In this document: one piece after another, positions 24,686-33,382 of the stretch
Layout of the letters: every line of letters begins with the position of its first letter
Position numbering within the stretch: the first letter of the stretch is position 1
Assembly: GCA_023393375.1 (NCBI GenBank)
Contig: JAEWLI010000165.1
Coordinates: forward strand, 1-35,849
Direction: 5' to 3'
Source: Bacteroidota bacterium
GTDB lineage: Bacteria; Bacteroidota; Bacteroidia; Cytophagales; Cyclobacteriaceae
DNA: 35,849 bases
Made by a program: the position numbers and the translations under genes
Notes under the pieces: generated by a model
What the model was told of the DNA's origin: nothing
What the model saw: the letters and a program-made list of their open reading frames with translations, nothing else
The model's database searches: none

Positions 24686-26869
24686 ATGAAAAACACTTTT
24701 TTACTATTATTAATGCTTCTGGTTAATATACAAGTGTGTTTTAGTCAACAAGATCACCTTTTCCTTGATCAAACTAAATCTACTCAGGAACGCATTAATG
24801 ACATGATAGGCAAAATGACACTGGAAGAAAAAGTGTCTCAATTGGTTTATAATAGTCCGGAAATAGAAAGACTTGGAATCCCGGCATATAACTGGTGGAA
24901 TGAGTGTCTTCATGGTGTTGCACGTTCAGGAGTTGCAACTGTTTTCCCTCAGGCTATTGGGTTAGGAGCTACTTTCGATCAGGATCTTATGTTCCGGATA
25001 GCCACAGCAATATCTGATGAAGCACGGGCCATGTATAACGCTGCCGTAAAAAAAGGATATAGAATGCAATATGGCGGACTTACATTTTGGACACCCAATA
25101 TAAATATTTTTAGGGACCCACGATGGGGGCGGGGTCAGGAAACCTATGGAGAAGATCCTTACCTAATGGGATTGTTGGGTTCTTCATTGGTAAAAGGTTT
25201 ACAAGGCGATGATCCCCAATACCTAAAGGTAGCAGCTTGTGCTAAACATTTTGCAGTACACAGTGGACCTGAAAAATTGAGACATCAATTTAATGCAGAG
25301 GCAAATATGAAAGATATGCATGAAACTTATCTGCCTGCTTTTAAAGCTTTGGTAGATGCAGGTGTGGAATCAGTTATGTGTGCCTATAATGCAACAAATG
25401 GTGAACCCTGTTGCGCAAATGATTATCTTTTGAACACCGTTTTAAGAAAGGATTGGCAGTTTCAAGGCCATGTAGTTTCTGATTGTTGGGCTTTGGTGGA
25501 TTTTTATCAAGATGGTCACAATGTGGTAGCAAACGAAGTGGAAGCTGCTGCGCTGGCACTGAAGCACGGTGTAAATTTGAACTGTGGAAGTGTTTATCCT
25601 GCATTGACACAAGCTGTTCAACAGGGTTTAGTGACTGAAAAAGAAATAGATGAAAAACTGGCAGTTTTATTAAAATCACGTTTCAAACTTGGTTTATTCG
25701 ATGATATGAAGAGTCACCCATACAACAATATCCCTGTGGATGTAATTAATAGTGACAAACATCGGACTTTAGCACGGGAAGCGGCACAGAAGTCCATTGT
25801 TATGCTAAAAAATAATGGCGTTTTGCCATTACAAAATGACTTGGCCAAGTATTTTGTGACTGGACCTAATGCAGCTGATATAGTGCCGTTACTTGGAAAT
25901 TATTATGGTGTCAATACAAATTTTGTCACAATTCTTGAAGGACTGGCTTCAAATGTTGAGCCTGGAAGTCAGATAGAATTCCGACAAGGTATTTTACTCG
26001 ATCGTCCGAATACAAATCCCCATGATTGGAGTACGGGTAGTGCAAAAGAATCTGATGCTACTTTTTACGTAATGGGAATTACAGGATTATTGGAAGGTGA
26101 AGAAGGTGAAGCGATAGCTTCACTAAATTATGGAGACCGCTTAGACTACAACCTGCCCGCAAATCAGATCGAATATCTAAAAAAATTAAAGGAAGATAAC
26201 CCAAAACCTGTCATAGCAATTGTCACAGGTGGTAGTCCCATGAATCTGGCCGAAGTACATGAAATTGCTGATGCTGTACTCCTCATTTGGTATCCTGGTC
26301 AGGAAGGGGGTTCGGCGGTTGCTGATATTGTATTTGGCAAGACAGCTCCATCAGGAAAATTACCAGTTACCTTCCCGAAATCCCTGGATCAACTCCCTCC
26401 TTATGAAGATTATGCCATGACTGGACGTACTTACAGGTATATGGAGAAAGAACCATTGTACCCTTTTGGCTTTGGATTAAGTTACAACGAATTTATTTTC
26501 AGCGATATCCGGTTATCTGCTACGCGTATTAGAAAAAACCAATCTGTAAATGTGACTGCTCTGGTAACAAATAATGGTCAAATAGCAGGTGAAGAGGTCG
26601 TTCAACTTTACATGACAGACACTAAAGCATCAGTAAAAGTGCCATTGTACGAATTGAAAGGTATAAAACGAATTCACTTAAAACCAGGTGAGTCTCAAGA
26701 AATCTTCTTTACCATTGATGCAGAAATGATGAAGATGGTAAATGACAAAGGTGAGAAAATTCTTGAACCTGGTGAATTTAAAGTATTTATTGGCGGTTCT
26801 TTGCCCGGTAACAGAAGTGCAGAACTCGGCGCATCAAAAGTTGCCGAAGCTATATTTACCGTCAGGTAA
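24686..26869 (+). CDS. GH3 beta-xylosidase (exported)
   Basis: This 727-residue family 3 enzyme has a signal peptide (residues 1-20). It carries the xylosidase-type motif WWNECLHG (70-77) and the segment RDPRWGRGQETYGEDPYL. The catalytic nucleophile is Asp266 in VVSDCWAL. The second alpha/beta domain holds the likely acid/base glutamates in LLEGEEGEAI. The C-terminus is a fibronectin-III-like domain (about 625-715). No PA14 insertion is present, so it is shorter than many Bacteroidota beta-xylosidases. It would release xylose from the non-reducing ends of xylo-oligosaccharides in the periplasm. GH3 also includes arabinofuranosidases and glucosidases, but the WNE-x-LHG motif and the locus favour xylose. 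It is transcribed alone, divergent from lacI. Confidence 0.92.
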   Translation: MKNTFLLLLMLLVNIQVCFSQQDHLFLDQTKSTQERINDMIGKMTLEEKVSQLVYNSPEIERLGIPAYNWWNECLHGVARSGVATVFPQAIGLGATFDQDLMFRIATAISDEARAMYNAAVKKGYRMQYGGLTFWTPNINIFRDPRWGRGQETYGEDPYLMGLLGSSLVKGLQGDDPQYLKVAACAKHFAVHSGPEKLRHQFNAEANMKDMHETYLPAFKALVDAGVESVMCAYNATNGEPCCANDYLLNTVLRKDWQFQGHVVSDCWALVDFYQDGHNVVANEVEAAALALKHGVNLNCGSVYPALTQAVQQGLVTEKEIDEKLAVLLKSRFKLGLFDDMKSHPYNNIPVDVINSDKHRTLAREAAQKSIVMLKNNGVLPLQNDLAKYFVTGPNAADIVPLLGNYYGVNTNFVTILEGLASNVEPGSQIEFRQGILLDRPNTNPHDWSTGSAKESDATFYVMGITGLLEGEEGEAIASLNYGDRLDYNLPANQIEYLKKLKEDNPKPVIAIVTGGSPMNLAEVHEIADAVLLIWYPGQEGGSAVADIVFGKTAPSGKLPVTFPKSLDQLPPYEDYAMTGRTYRYMEKEPLYPFGFGLSYNEFIFSDIRLSATRIRKNQSVNVTALVTNNGQIAGEEVVQLYMTDTKASVKVPLYELKGIKRIHLKPGESQEIFFTIDAEMMKMVNDKGEKILEPGEFKVFIGGSLPGNRSAELGASKVAEAIFTVR

Positions 26870-26883
26870 TTTTACTATACATG

Positions 26884-26928
26884 AGGAGATCCTACTGATA
26901 AATATGATTTTTACCAATAGGATTTCCT
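26884..26928. terminator. Hairpin between convergent GH3 and GH115 genes
   Basis: AGGAGATCCTA (26884-26894) pairs with TAGGATTTCCT (26918-26928) with one G-U wobble, and a few further pairs can shorten the 23-base loop. It lies 15 bases past the GH3 stop, in the spacer between two convergent genes. No clean T-run follows, so it is a possible terminator. Confidence 0.45.
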
Positions 26929-27034
26929 TATAGCTATAAATTGATCATGCCTCTATATTCAAATCCCGCCAGGATGGGACTGTCAGAATATACATTTTGC
27001 TGAACTTCGCATGAGAATATTAGGCTTCATGTTT

Positions 27035-29902
27035 TTAATTTAATATCTTGGGCTTGTAATAGCTTTCGGGTGGACCTAAATAACTGGGTTTTAAATCGCC
27101 TGTGTCTACTACTAATTTTTGAAGTACTACACCGGGGTCGATTAACCAAAATTTCAATACATTATTTCCGTATGTGGTGATCCTGTGTTTGGTACTAAAT
27201 ATAGCTATGTTGTTGCTCACCCAATTGCTCCATTTTCTCTCAGATTCATCTTCATGCATATTTACAATTACAGGTTCTTCGTCATTGATAGAAACCGCAT
27301 ATCGTAACCCTTCATTGCCATGAAAATTCAATGTAGGAGAAAGAAAGGTGTTTATATTGACCATACCTGTGTCGGTAACAAAAATATCATATTCCAGGCA
27401 AGGCGTATCACCGGGTTTGTTTACGGGCGCTGCGGTAACAGGAAACACAGTCATAGCAGAATGTGTACGACCTAAATCAGGAATTTCAGTCCAATAGTAA
27501 GGGCCGTAAGCAATAGACCGGCTAAAATTTGCTGCTTCGATAGATATATAACCATTGCTCATTATAAATCCTTCAATTTTACCCTTACGTGGAATTTCAT
27601 TGTTTATGTTAGCATATATAGTTATTGAAAATTGATCAGGACCTTTAATCATTACAGGAATCTGATGATTTCCTGCTGGGATTTTCGCCCAGTCAACACT
27701 CACCCATATCTTGTTATTGGTTTTTACCCTTCCTCTCGAAGATGAAACTTTTAACCATGGTACACCAGTTTTAATTTTGTAAGAATATGGTAAAGTACCT
27801 TTATTGAACAATTCAAAATATCTTTTCCTGTGATTATAAAAATCAATCTCAGGTAACAATGCTGGTGATTTTTCTTCCGGCCACCATTTTTCCGAACCTT
27901 CCAACGCTACACCAGGCTCATAATTTTCAGGAACAAACACAGTTTTTACTTCTGGCATAACGTTTTTGTCCGGTTGTTGCCAATAAGTATAGCCAATTCT
28001 GGTCTGATCCATCATATGGCTCCATTTTCCATTCGCCATTTTATTATTATAATAATCTGTCAAAATGGAATCTGTATCAAATAGGCTTTTAGCTTTTTTA
28101 GCCAGATCATTGGTTGTATTTCTACCTTGATTGGCATATAATCTGTTTTTGGCCACTGTTACGTACAGTTCGTTGATTGTAGCACATGCTTCAATAGGAT
28201 ACATGACCAGTTGATAGTAAGCGTCTTTATATTCTTCCGGCATTTTGTCATATACCTCCCGGGCATCTTCTTTCAATTGATTATATTCATTGACTATTCT
28301 TTCGGCTTCCTGATAATGGATGAGGCTATAAGTTTCAGGGGAAAGTAGTTCAGGTTTTCTACGGCTATTGAACTTTGTATAACGATTCAAAAAATCACCA
28401 ATCTGATTGGCATACTGAGGCCCAAATTGTTTTTCAGCCCATTGTTTATGATACTCTGGCAGATTCTCTGCGCTCATATTTTCGGGGTTCCAGGCAAAAT
28501 CCAGGAAAAACTCGGTTGGAAATTCCATCGGTTTGATGTCGCCCACATTTACAATCCAGATCTCATTCGCCCCATATTGATAGGCAAGGTGCATTTGTTC
28601 CCATACCCGGGCAATATGATTGGTATTTATCCATTTATAATTTCTAGGACCACCCACATAATCATAATGATAATATATCCCAAATCCTCCTTTACGAGCT
28701 GCTTCATCTCTTTGCGGGAGCTTCCGGATATTACCCCAATTATCATCACATAATAGAAGCGTGACATCATTGGGAACCCGCATACCTTTATCGTAATAAT
28801 CCTGCACCTCCTTGTATAGTGCCCAAACTTGTGGGATTTGGCTGGCTGGTTTGCCCGTTGCCTCTTCGATAATTTCGCGTTGATCACTGACTATCTTTTC
28901 CAATAATGAGATTGCTGTTCCTTCTGTCATAGGTTCATCACCATCCCCTCTCATACCAATAGTGACCAAACCTTCATGGTTATTAATTCTTTTAACACCT
29001 TCAGTCCAAAATTCCCTGAGTCCACTTTCATTTTTTTCATAGTTCCATGCACCGGAACCAAATCGTCGCCATTCATCATGAGCCCTCATCATAGGTTCAT
29101 GGTGTGAAGTGCCAATTACAATGCCATATTCATCAGCCAATTTTGAATTCAGACTATCTTCTACATAAAAAGCCCTGCCCCACATGGCTGGCCATAAAAA
29201 ATTGCCCTTCATTCGAAGTATAAGTTCATACACCTTTTCATAAAACTGATGATTAAAACCACCGAAAGTTTTGAATGCCCAGCCCGAAAGTGCCGGGGCT
29301 TCATCATTGATAAATATCCCCCGATATTTTACTTTTGGTTCACCTAATGTATGGGCTCCAGGTAAAATATAAATACTGGATTGTTTTTTTACAGGTACAT
29401 CAGCCCACCAATACCATGGAGAAACACCAATGTTGGAAGACAAATCATAAATGCCAAATATGGTTCCACGCTTATCGCTTCCTACTATCACAAGTGCTTT
29501 ATCAACATTTGGCAAAGGGTTTTCTATTATCTGAATGATAAAACTTTCCCATTTACCGGAAAGCTGGTCTACGCTTAATTTCTTTTCCTTTACCAATTGA
29601 TCTATAACCGGGCTTTTGCCCAAAGTACCGATGATTACCATTTCTGGATTAGAAGATGCTGTATTTGCCCTTTCAGGTTGATAGCTGGTCACCTTCCCTA
29701 TATCAACCATTAAGTCTTGGGCTGCACGAATTACCCCTTGGAAGTCTTGCTCACTGACATAGAGGGGGGTGCTGTTACCGGAAACTGATAATGCAAAACT
29801 TCCGGGCTCTTTTGTGTGGGTCACATATGAACTGCTATCGGCAATAGCCATGTGACTAAGAATGATTAGAAAAAAACAGATTTCGAGTTTCTTCAATTCC
29901 AT
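27035..29902 (-). CDS. GH115 xylan alpha-1,2-glucuronidase, copy 2
   Basis: This 955-residue GH115 enzyme has a signal peptide (residues 1-21) and the same landmarks as copy 1: GSDKRGTIFG (141-150), SPWYWWADVP (161-170), YRGIFINDEAPAL (193-205) and GMRGDGDEPMTE (316-327). The motif CDDNWGN and the ending LKPSYLGPPES are also shared. The two copies are alike along their full length but have clearly diverged, so the duplication is not recent. Family 115 cleaves (methyl)glucuronic acid from polymeric xylan. Two copies with GH67 may divide the work by position or by neighbouring substitution. It is transcribed alone. No LacI-type operator is found upstream, but a different palindrome is (29969-29986), so its control may differ. 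The last residues are basic (YYKPKILN). Confidence 0.95.
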   Translation of the reverse strand: MELKKLEICFFLIILSHMAIADSSSYVTHTKEPGSFALSVSGNSTPLYVSEQDFQGVIRAAQDLMVDIGKVTSYQPERANTASSNPEMVIIGTLGKSPVIDQLVKEKKLSVDQLSGKWESFIIQIIENPLPNVDKALVIVGSDKRGTIFGIYDLSSNIGVSPWYWWADVPVKKQSSIYILPGAHTLGEPKVKYRGIFINDEAPALSGWAFKTFGGFNHQFYEKVYELILRMKGNFLWPAMWGRAFYVEDSLNSKLADEYGIVIGTSHHEPMMRAHDEWRRFGSGAWNYEKNESGLREFWTEGVKRINNHEGLVTIGMRGDGDEPMTEGTAISLLEKIVSDQREIIEEATGKPASQIPQVWALYKEVQDYYDKGMRVPNDVTLLLCDDNWGNIRKLPQRDEAARKGGFGIYYHYDYVGGPRNYKWINTNHIARVWEQMHLAYQYGANEIWIVNVGDIKPMEFPTEFFLDFAWNPENMSAENLPEYHKQWAEKQFGPQYANQIGDFLNRYTKFNSRRKPELLSPETYSLIHYQEAERIVNEYNQLKEDAREVYDKMPEEYKDAYYQLVMYPIEACATINELYVTVAKNRLYANQGRNTTNDLAKKAKSLFDTDSILTDYYNNKMANGKWSHMMDQTRIGYTYWQQPDKNVMPEVKTVFVPENYEPGVALEGSEKWWPEEKSPALLPEIDFYNHRKRYFELFNKGTLPYSYKIKTGVPWLKVSSSRGRVKTNNKIWVSVDWAKIPAGNHQIPVMIKGPDQFSITIYANINNEIPRKGKIEGFIMSNGYISIEAANFSRSIAYGPYYWTEIPDLGRTHSAMTVFPVTAAPVNKPGDTPCLEYDIFVTDTGMVNINTFLSPTLNFHGNEGLRYAVSINDEEPVIVNMHEDESERKWSNWVSNNIAIFSTKHRITTYGNNVLKFWLIDPGVVLQKLVVDTGDLKPSYLGPPESYYKPKILN

Positions 29903-29968
29903 TTTTTGTATTATTGATTAGAATAAATCGCTTCAAATGATTCTTTGGATAGAATTTACTTCCAATTT

Positions 29969-29986
29969 TGGTAATATTCATTACCA
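29969..29986. promoter_or_regulatory. Palindrome upstream of GH115 copy 2, possible operator
   Basis: TGGTAATATTCATTACCA has perfect 7-base arms (TGGTAAT/ATTACCA) around a 4-base centre, 66 bases upstream of the GH115 start. It is unlike the LacI-type site used elsewhere at this locus. It may bind a different regulator or be chance in AT-rich DNA. Confidence 0.4.
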
Positions 29987-30257
29987 TTTTAAGTAAAAGC
30001 CAGAAGCCTTAATTATTTATTTTATATAAGTAAAAATACCGTAAAAATGCCATTTGAACAATCTATTACATTTATTCCTTCTTATTAATATGAAGGAGAA
30101 AAAATTCATTGTTATGATTTAATCAATTGTCATTTTGGCTATTTTGCAACAAAGCCAACACTCCCGTTGTTGACAGAAATATGTGTCAAAATCGTTGTAA
30201 CCTTAATTTTTTCCAAAAGGTATTATGACAAATGATGAAATAAAAGAAATTTATAAA

Positions 30258-30265
30258 TATTTTTG
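30258..30265 (+). promoter_or_regulatory. Candidate -7 box of the mrp operon
   Basis: TATTTTTG matches the Bacteroidota -7 consensus TAnnTTTG and ends 36 bases before the mrpA ATG. No good -33 box is visible 19-21 bases upstream, so this is weak. Confidence 0.3.
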
Positions 30266-30301
30266 TTCCTGAAATTTTTTGAGGCTTTAACCCGGTAATC
30301 G

Positions 30302-32614
30302 ATGCTTTTTGCAATTCTGGCGGTTTTTTTAGCTGCAATTTTTACACCGATATTTTACAGTAGGGCAAAAATCCCCGTATCTATTTCTCTCATAGGTATC
30401 ACCGCAGGCGTAGTAATATACTTTATTTTCCAGTTTAATGCCGTTACCAGTGGAGAAGTTATTACTGAATTTTATGAATGGAGCCCTTCCTTACAATTAA
30501 ATTTATCATTTTACCTTGATGGCTTAAGCCTGTTTTTTGCGCTGTTGATCAGTTTGTTTGGGTTTCTGATCTTGTTGTATGCACTAAAATACATGAAGGG
30601 TTATCCTAAGGAAGGTTGGTTTTTTGGGTATTTAATGTTGTTCATGTGTGCCATGCTGGGTGTGGTGCTGTCAGCTAACCTGATCAGTCTGTTTGTATTT
30701 TGGGAACTAACCAGCTTGAGTTCATTTTTATTGATCGGCTTTAACAGTACAGAAGATGATTCCAAATGGGGGGCACGTCAAGCATTTTTGGTGACTTTTA
30801 CCGGCGGTTTGGCTTTGTTTTCCGGGTTTATCCTTTTGAACATGATCACTGGAAGTAATTTTGACATTGTAGCGATACTGAACAATCCGGAGTTAATTCA
30901 ATCAAGTCCTTTTCTTACAGCGACTATTATTTTGATATTGTTGGGAGCATTTACTAAATCAGCCCAATTCCCATTTCATTTCTGGCTGCCCAATGCCATG
31001 GCAGCTCCAACTCCAGTGAGTGCTTATCTTCATTCTGCCACTATGGTAAAGGCTGGTGTTTATTTGGTATTCCGTCTAAATCCTGCTTTTGCGGGGGTGG
31101 AATTATGGCATATTTTACTGACCAGTGTGGGAGCGATTACTATGATTTGGGGTTCCATCGTTGCTTTTCAGGCTGATGATCTGAAAAAAATATTAGCATA
31201 TACAACTATTGGGGCATTGGGAATATTTATGCTGTTGATAGGTGTAGGCACTAAATCAGCTATAAATGCGGCGATGATTTATGTAATGGCACATGCGCTC
31301 TATAAAGGGGCTCTATTTCTGATTACCGGAATTATCGACCATGAGGCCGGTACCCGAAATATATCAGAACTTTCCGGTCTTGCCGGTAAAATGCCTTATA
31401 CCACTGCGGCTGTAATTGCAGCAGGTTTATCTATGGCTGGTATGATTCCTTTTATTGGCTTTATAGGTAAAGAAGCATTTTATGACGCTATTTACATGTG
31501 GGATAGTGCTATTGCCATACCAATTTTAGTGATGGTTGTCCTTGCCAGTACCTTTTTTGTTGCTATTGTAACAGAGATCATTTACAATGTATTTTTTAAA
31601 AAAGAAAAACTACTTCAGTCAAATGTTCATGAAGCCCCCTTTCTGATGACCATACCACCTATAGTGCTTGGTGTGCTGGGGCTATTGGCAGGGATTACTT
31701 CTTCTTGGTTTAGTGAACCACTATTGAATATGGCAGCTTCAAATATCCATCGTCAAGGACTTTCTTTGCAATTAGTGCTTTGGCATGGATTTAATTTTGT
31801 AGTGATACTAAGTATATTGACCATTGGATTTGGTTTAATACTATACCTGATCAGACATAAGGTAAGAAATATCTGGTCAATCCTGGAAAATACTGGCTTC
31901 TTAAATGCCAATATAGTATACGACCGAATGATAGGTGGTCTTCAGGCGTTCGCAACAGTACTCACGAAAGCCGTACAAAATGGCTATCTACGGAATTACA
32001 TCATGGCACTGATCTCGTTGTTCTGCATTTTTATTATTTATTTATTTTGGGAAAACGGACTCATAAATGCTGTGACAGAGGTAAATTATTTGGATAATCT
32101 CGAGATATATGAATTCGTAATCCTTGCATTAATTACCACAGCCCTCATCATGTTGTTCAGAACTGATTCCCGGTTAATTGTAGTAGCCACCATCGGGATT
32201 ATTGGATATAGTATTGCTTTTGGATATACCGTATATAGTGCTCCGGATGTAGCCATTACTCAATTTTTAGCAGAAACACTTACTTTGATTTTGTTGGTAC
32301 TGATTCTGCATCAATTGCCAAAATATGCTTTTAAGAAATATAAGGTGCCTAAAAAGTTCTTATTTATCTCTATTCTATTCGGTGGGTTAATGGCAATGAT
32401 CTCTCTTATAATGCTTTCCAAGGAGATACATCCGGAAGTAAAAGATTACTTTTTGACCAACAGTGTGCCACTTGGAAAAGGGAAGAATGTAGTAAATGTA
32501 ATATTAGTTGATTTTAGGGCATTGGATACTATGGGCGAGATATCAGTTTTGGCAATTACCATGATAGGAATAATTGCTTTATTGAAAATTAAACCAAAAA
32601 AACCTGAATTATGA
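30302..32614 (+). CDS. mrpA: Mrp-type Na+/H+ antiporter subunit A
   Basis: This 770-residue multi-pass inner-membrane protein is the largest subunit of the seven-part cation/proton antiporter related to complex I (NuoL-like). Conserved ionisable residues of the proton channel are visible: Glu135 (FVFWELTSLSSF), Lys219 (GAFTKSAQFPFHFWLP), His244 and Lys250 (YLHSATMVKAGVYL). The C-terminal extension has the DUF4040-type helix set (SAPDVAITQFLAETLTLI, about 650-680). A MbhE-like end (VNVILVDFRALDTMGEISVLAI) completes it, so this is a full-length MrpA. It is first in the operon, and its stop overlaps the mrpB start in ATGA. The operon would expel Na+ (or other monovalent cations) in exchange for protons. 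Confidence 0.95.
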   Translation: MLFAILAVFLAAIFTPIFYSRAKIPVSISLIGITAGVVIYFIFQFNAVTSGEVITEFYEWSPSLQLNLSFYLDGLSLFFALLISLFGFLILLYALKYMKGYPKEGWFFGYLMLFMCAMLGVVLSANLISLFVFWELTSLSSFLLIGFNSTEDDSKWGARQAFLVTFTGGLALFSGFILLNMITGSNFDIVAILNNPELIQSSPFLTATIILILLGAFTKSAQFPFHFWLPNAMAAPTPVSAYLHSATMVKAGVYLVFRLNPAFAGVELWHILLTSVGAITMIWGSIVAFQADDLKKILAYTTIGALGIFMLLIGVGTKSAINAAMIYVMAHALYKGALFLITGIIDHEAGTRNISELSGLAGKMPYTTAAVIAAGLSMAGMIPFIGFIGKEAFYDAIYMWDSAIAIPILVMVVLASTFFVAIVTEIIYNVFFKKEKLLQSNVHEAPFLMTIPPIVLGVLGLLAGITSSWFSEPLLNMAASNIHRQGLSLQLVLWHGFNFVVILSILTIGFGLILYLIRHKVRNIWSILENTGFLNANIVYDRMIGGLQAFATVLTKAVQNGYLRNYIMALISLFCIFIIYLFWENGLINAVTEVNYLDNLEIYEFVILALITTALIMLFRTDSRLIVVATIGIIGYSIAFGYTVYSAPDVAITQFLAETLTLILLVLILHQLPKYAFKKYKVPKKFLFISILFGGLMAMISLIMLSKEIHPEVKDYFLTNSVPLGKGKNVVNVILVDFRALDTMGEISVLAITMIGIIALLKIKPKKPEL

Positions 32615-33018
32615 GAACTCTGATTTTAGCTTCTGTCCTCAGGATTTTGGTACCACTATTTCTTGGATTTGCGGTATATATGTTTTTCAGAGGGCACAAT
32701 ATGCCTGGTGGCGGGTTTATTGCCGGGTTGATTGCATCGATACCATATATGGTGCATGCTATGGCATTTGGATTTGCCAAAACCCGTCAGATATATAAAA
32801 TAAAACCAATGTTTATGGCAGGTATGGGGTTGCTCATTTCAGCTATAAGTGCAATGTTTGGCATATTGGAGGGATATTCTACCATGACTGCGCTTTGGAC
32901 ACACTCCAGTTTACCGATAATTGGCAAAATAGGTACTCCCCTCATGTTTGATTTGGGGGTGTTTTTTGTGGTTTCAGGTGTGGTATTAAAGATTACATTT
33001 TTATTAACGGAGGAATAG
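32611..33018 (+). CDS. mrpB: Mrp-type Na+/H+ antiporter subunit B
   Basis: This 135-residue membrane protein has about four hydrophobic segments. The family motif GHNMPGGGFIAGLI (about 29-42) lies between the first two, and FDLGVFFVVSGVVLKI stands near the C-terminus, both typical of MnhB (PF04039). It overlaps mrpA by four bases and precedes mrpC by two bases. Confidence 0.94.
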   Translation: MRTLILASVLRILVPLFLGFAVYMFFRGHNMPGGGFIAGLIASIPYMVHAMAFGFAKTRQIYKIKPMFMAGMGLLISAISAMFGILEGYSTMTALWTHSSLPIIGKIGTPLMFDLGVFFVVSGVVLKITFLLTEE

Positions 33019-33020
33019 CT

Positions 33021-33371
33021 ATGAATCTATTATTGTCTGTTTTAATTGGTTTTTTATTTGCCTCCAGTATTTATTTAATGCTGAACAGAAGCTATTTCAA
33101 ATTAATCATAGGGGTGATCATCTTTGGATATGCAACCATATTGTTCCTTTTTATTATTAGTGGCCTGACTAAAGGAGTCCCGCCACTAATGCTGGATTCG
33201 GATCAGGATATGAGTAAAATAGCCGATCCTATACCCCAGGCATTAACATTAACAGCTATAGTGATCAGTATAGGGGTACAATTATTTGTAATTATTTTAT
33301 TAAAAAAAGTATTCGAAAGTGCAGATTCAGAGGATTTGGATGCATTAAATTCCACTGATCGGATTGATTGA
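33021..33371 (+). CDS. mrpC: Mrp-type Na+/H+ antiporter subunit C
   Basis: This 116-residue NuoK-like membrane subunit has three hydrophobic segments. The characteristic DPIPQALTLTAIVISIGVQL stretch stands in the last third. It follows mrpB after two bases and ends just before mrpD. The acidic C-terminal tail (ESADSEDLDALNSTD) is cytoplasmic in the family model. Confidence 0.94.
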   Translation: MNLLLSVLIGFLFASSIYLMLNRSYFKLIIGVIIFGYATILFLFIISGLTKGVPPLMLDSDQDMSKIADPIPQALTLTAIVISIGVQLFVIILLKKVFESADSEDLDALNSTDRID

Positions 33372-33382
33372 TAATAATTGAT

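Larger units (their letters stand above)
29903..30301. other. 399-base divergent spacer between GH115 copy 2 and mrpA
   Basis: No gene was found. The stretch is AT-rich and holds the palindrome at 29969-29986 nearest GH115 copy 2 and a -7-like box near mrpA at 30258-30265. No copy of the LacI-type operator is present. It marks the border between the polysaccharide locus and the antiporter operon. Confidence 0.5.

Noticed and set aside
33368..33382. TTG at 33368 as the mrpD start
   Set aside because: An ATG 15 bases later avoids overlap with mrpC and gives the normal N-terminus.
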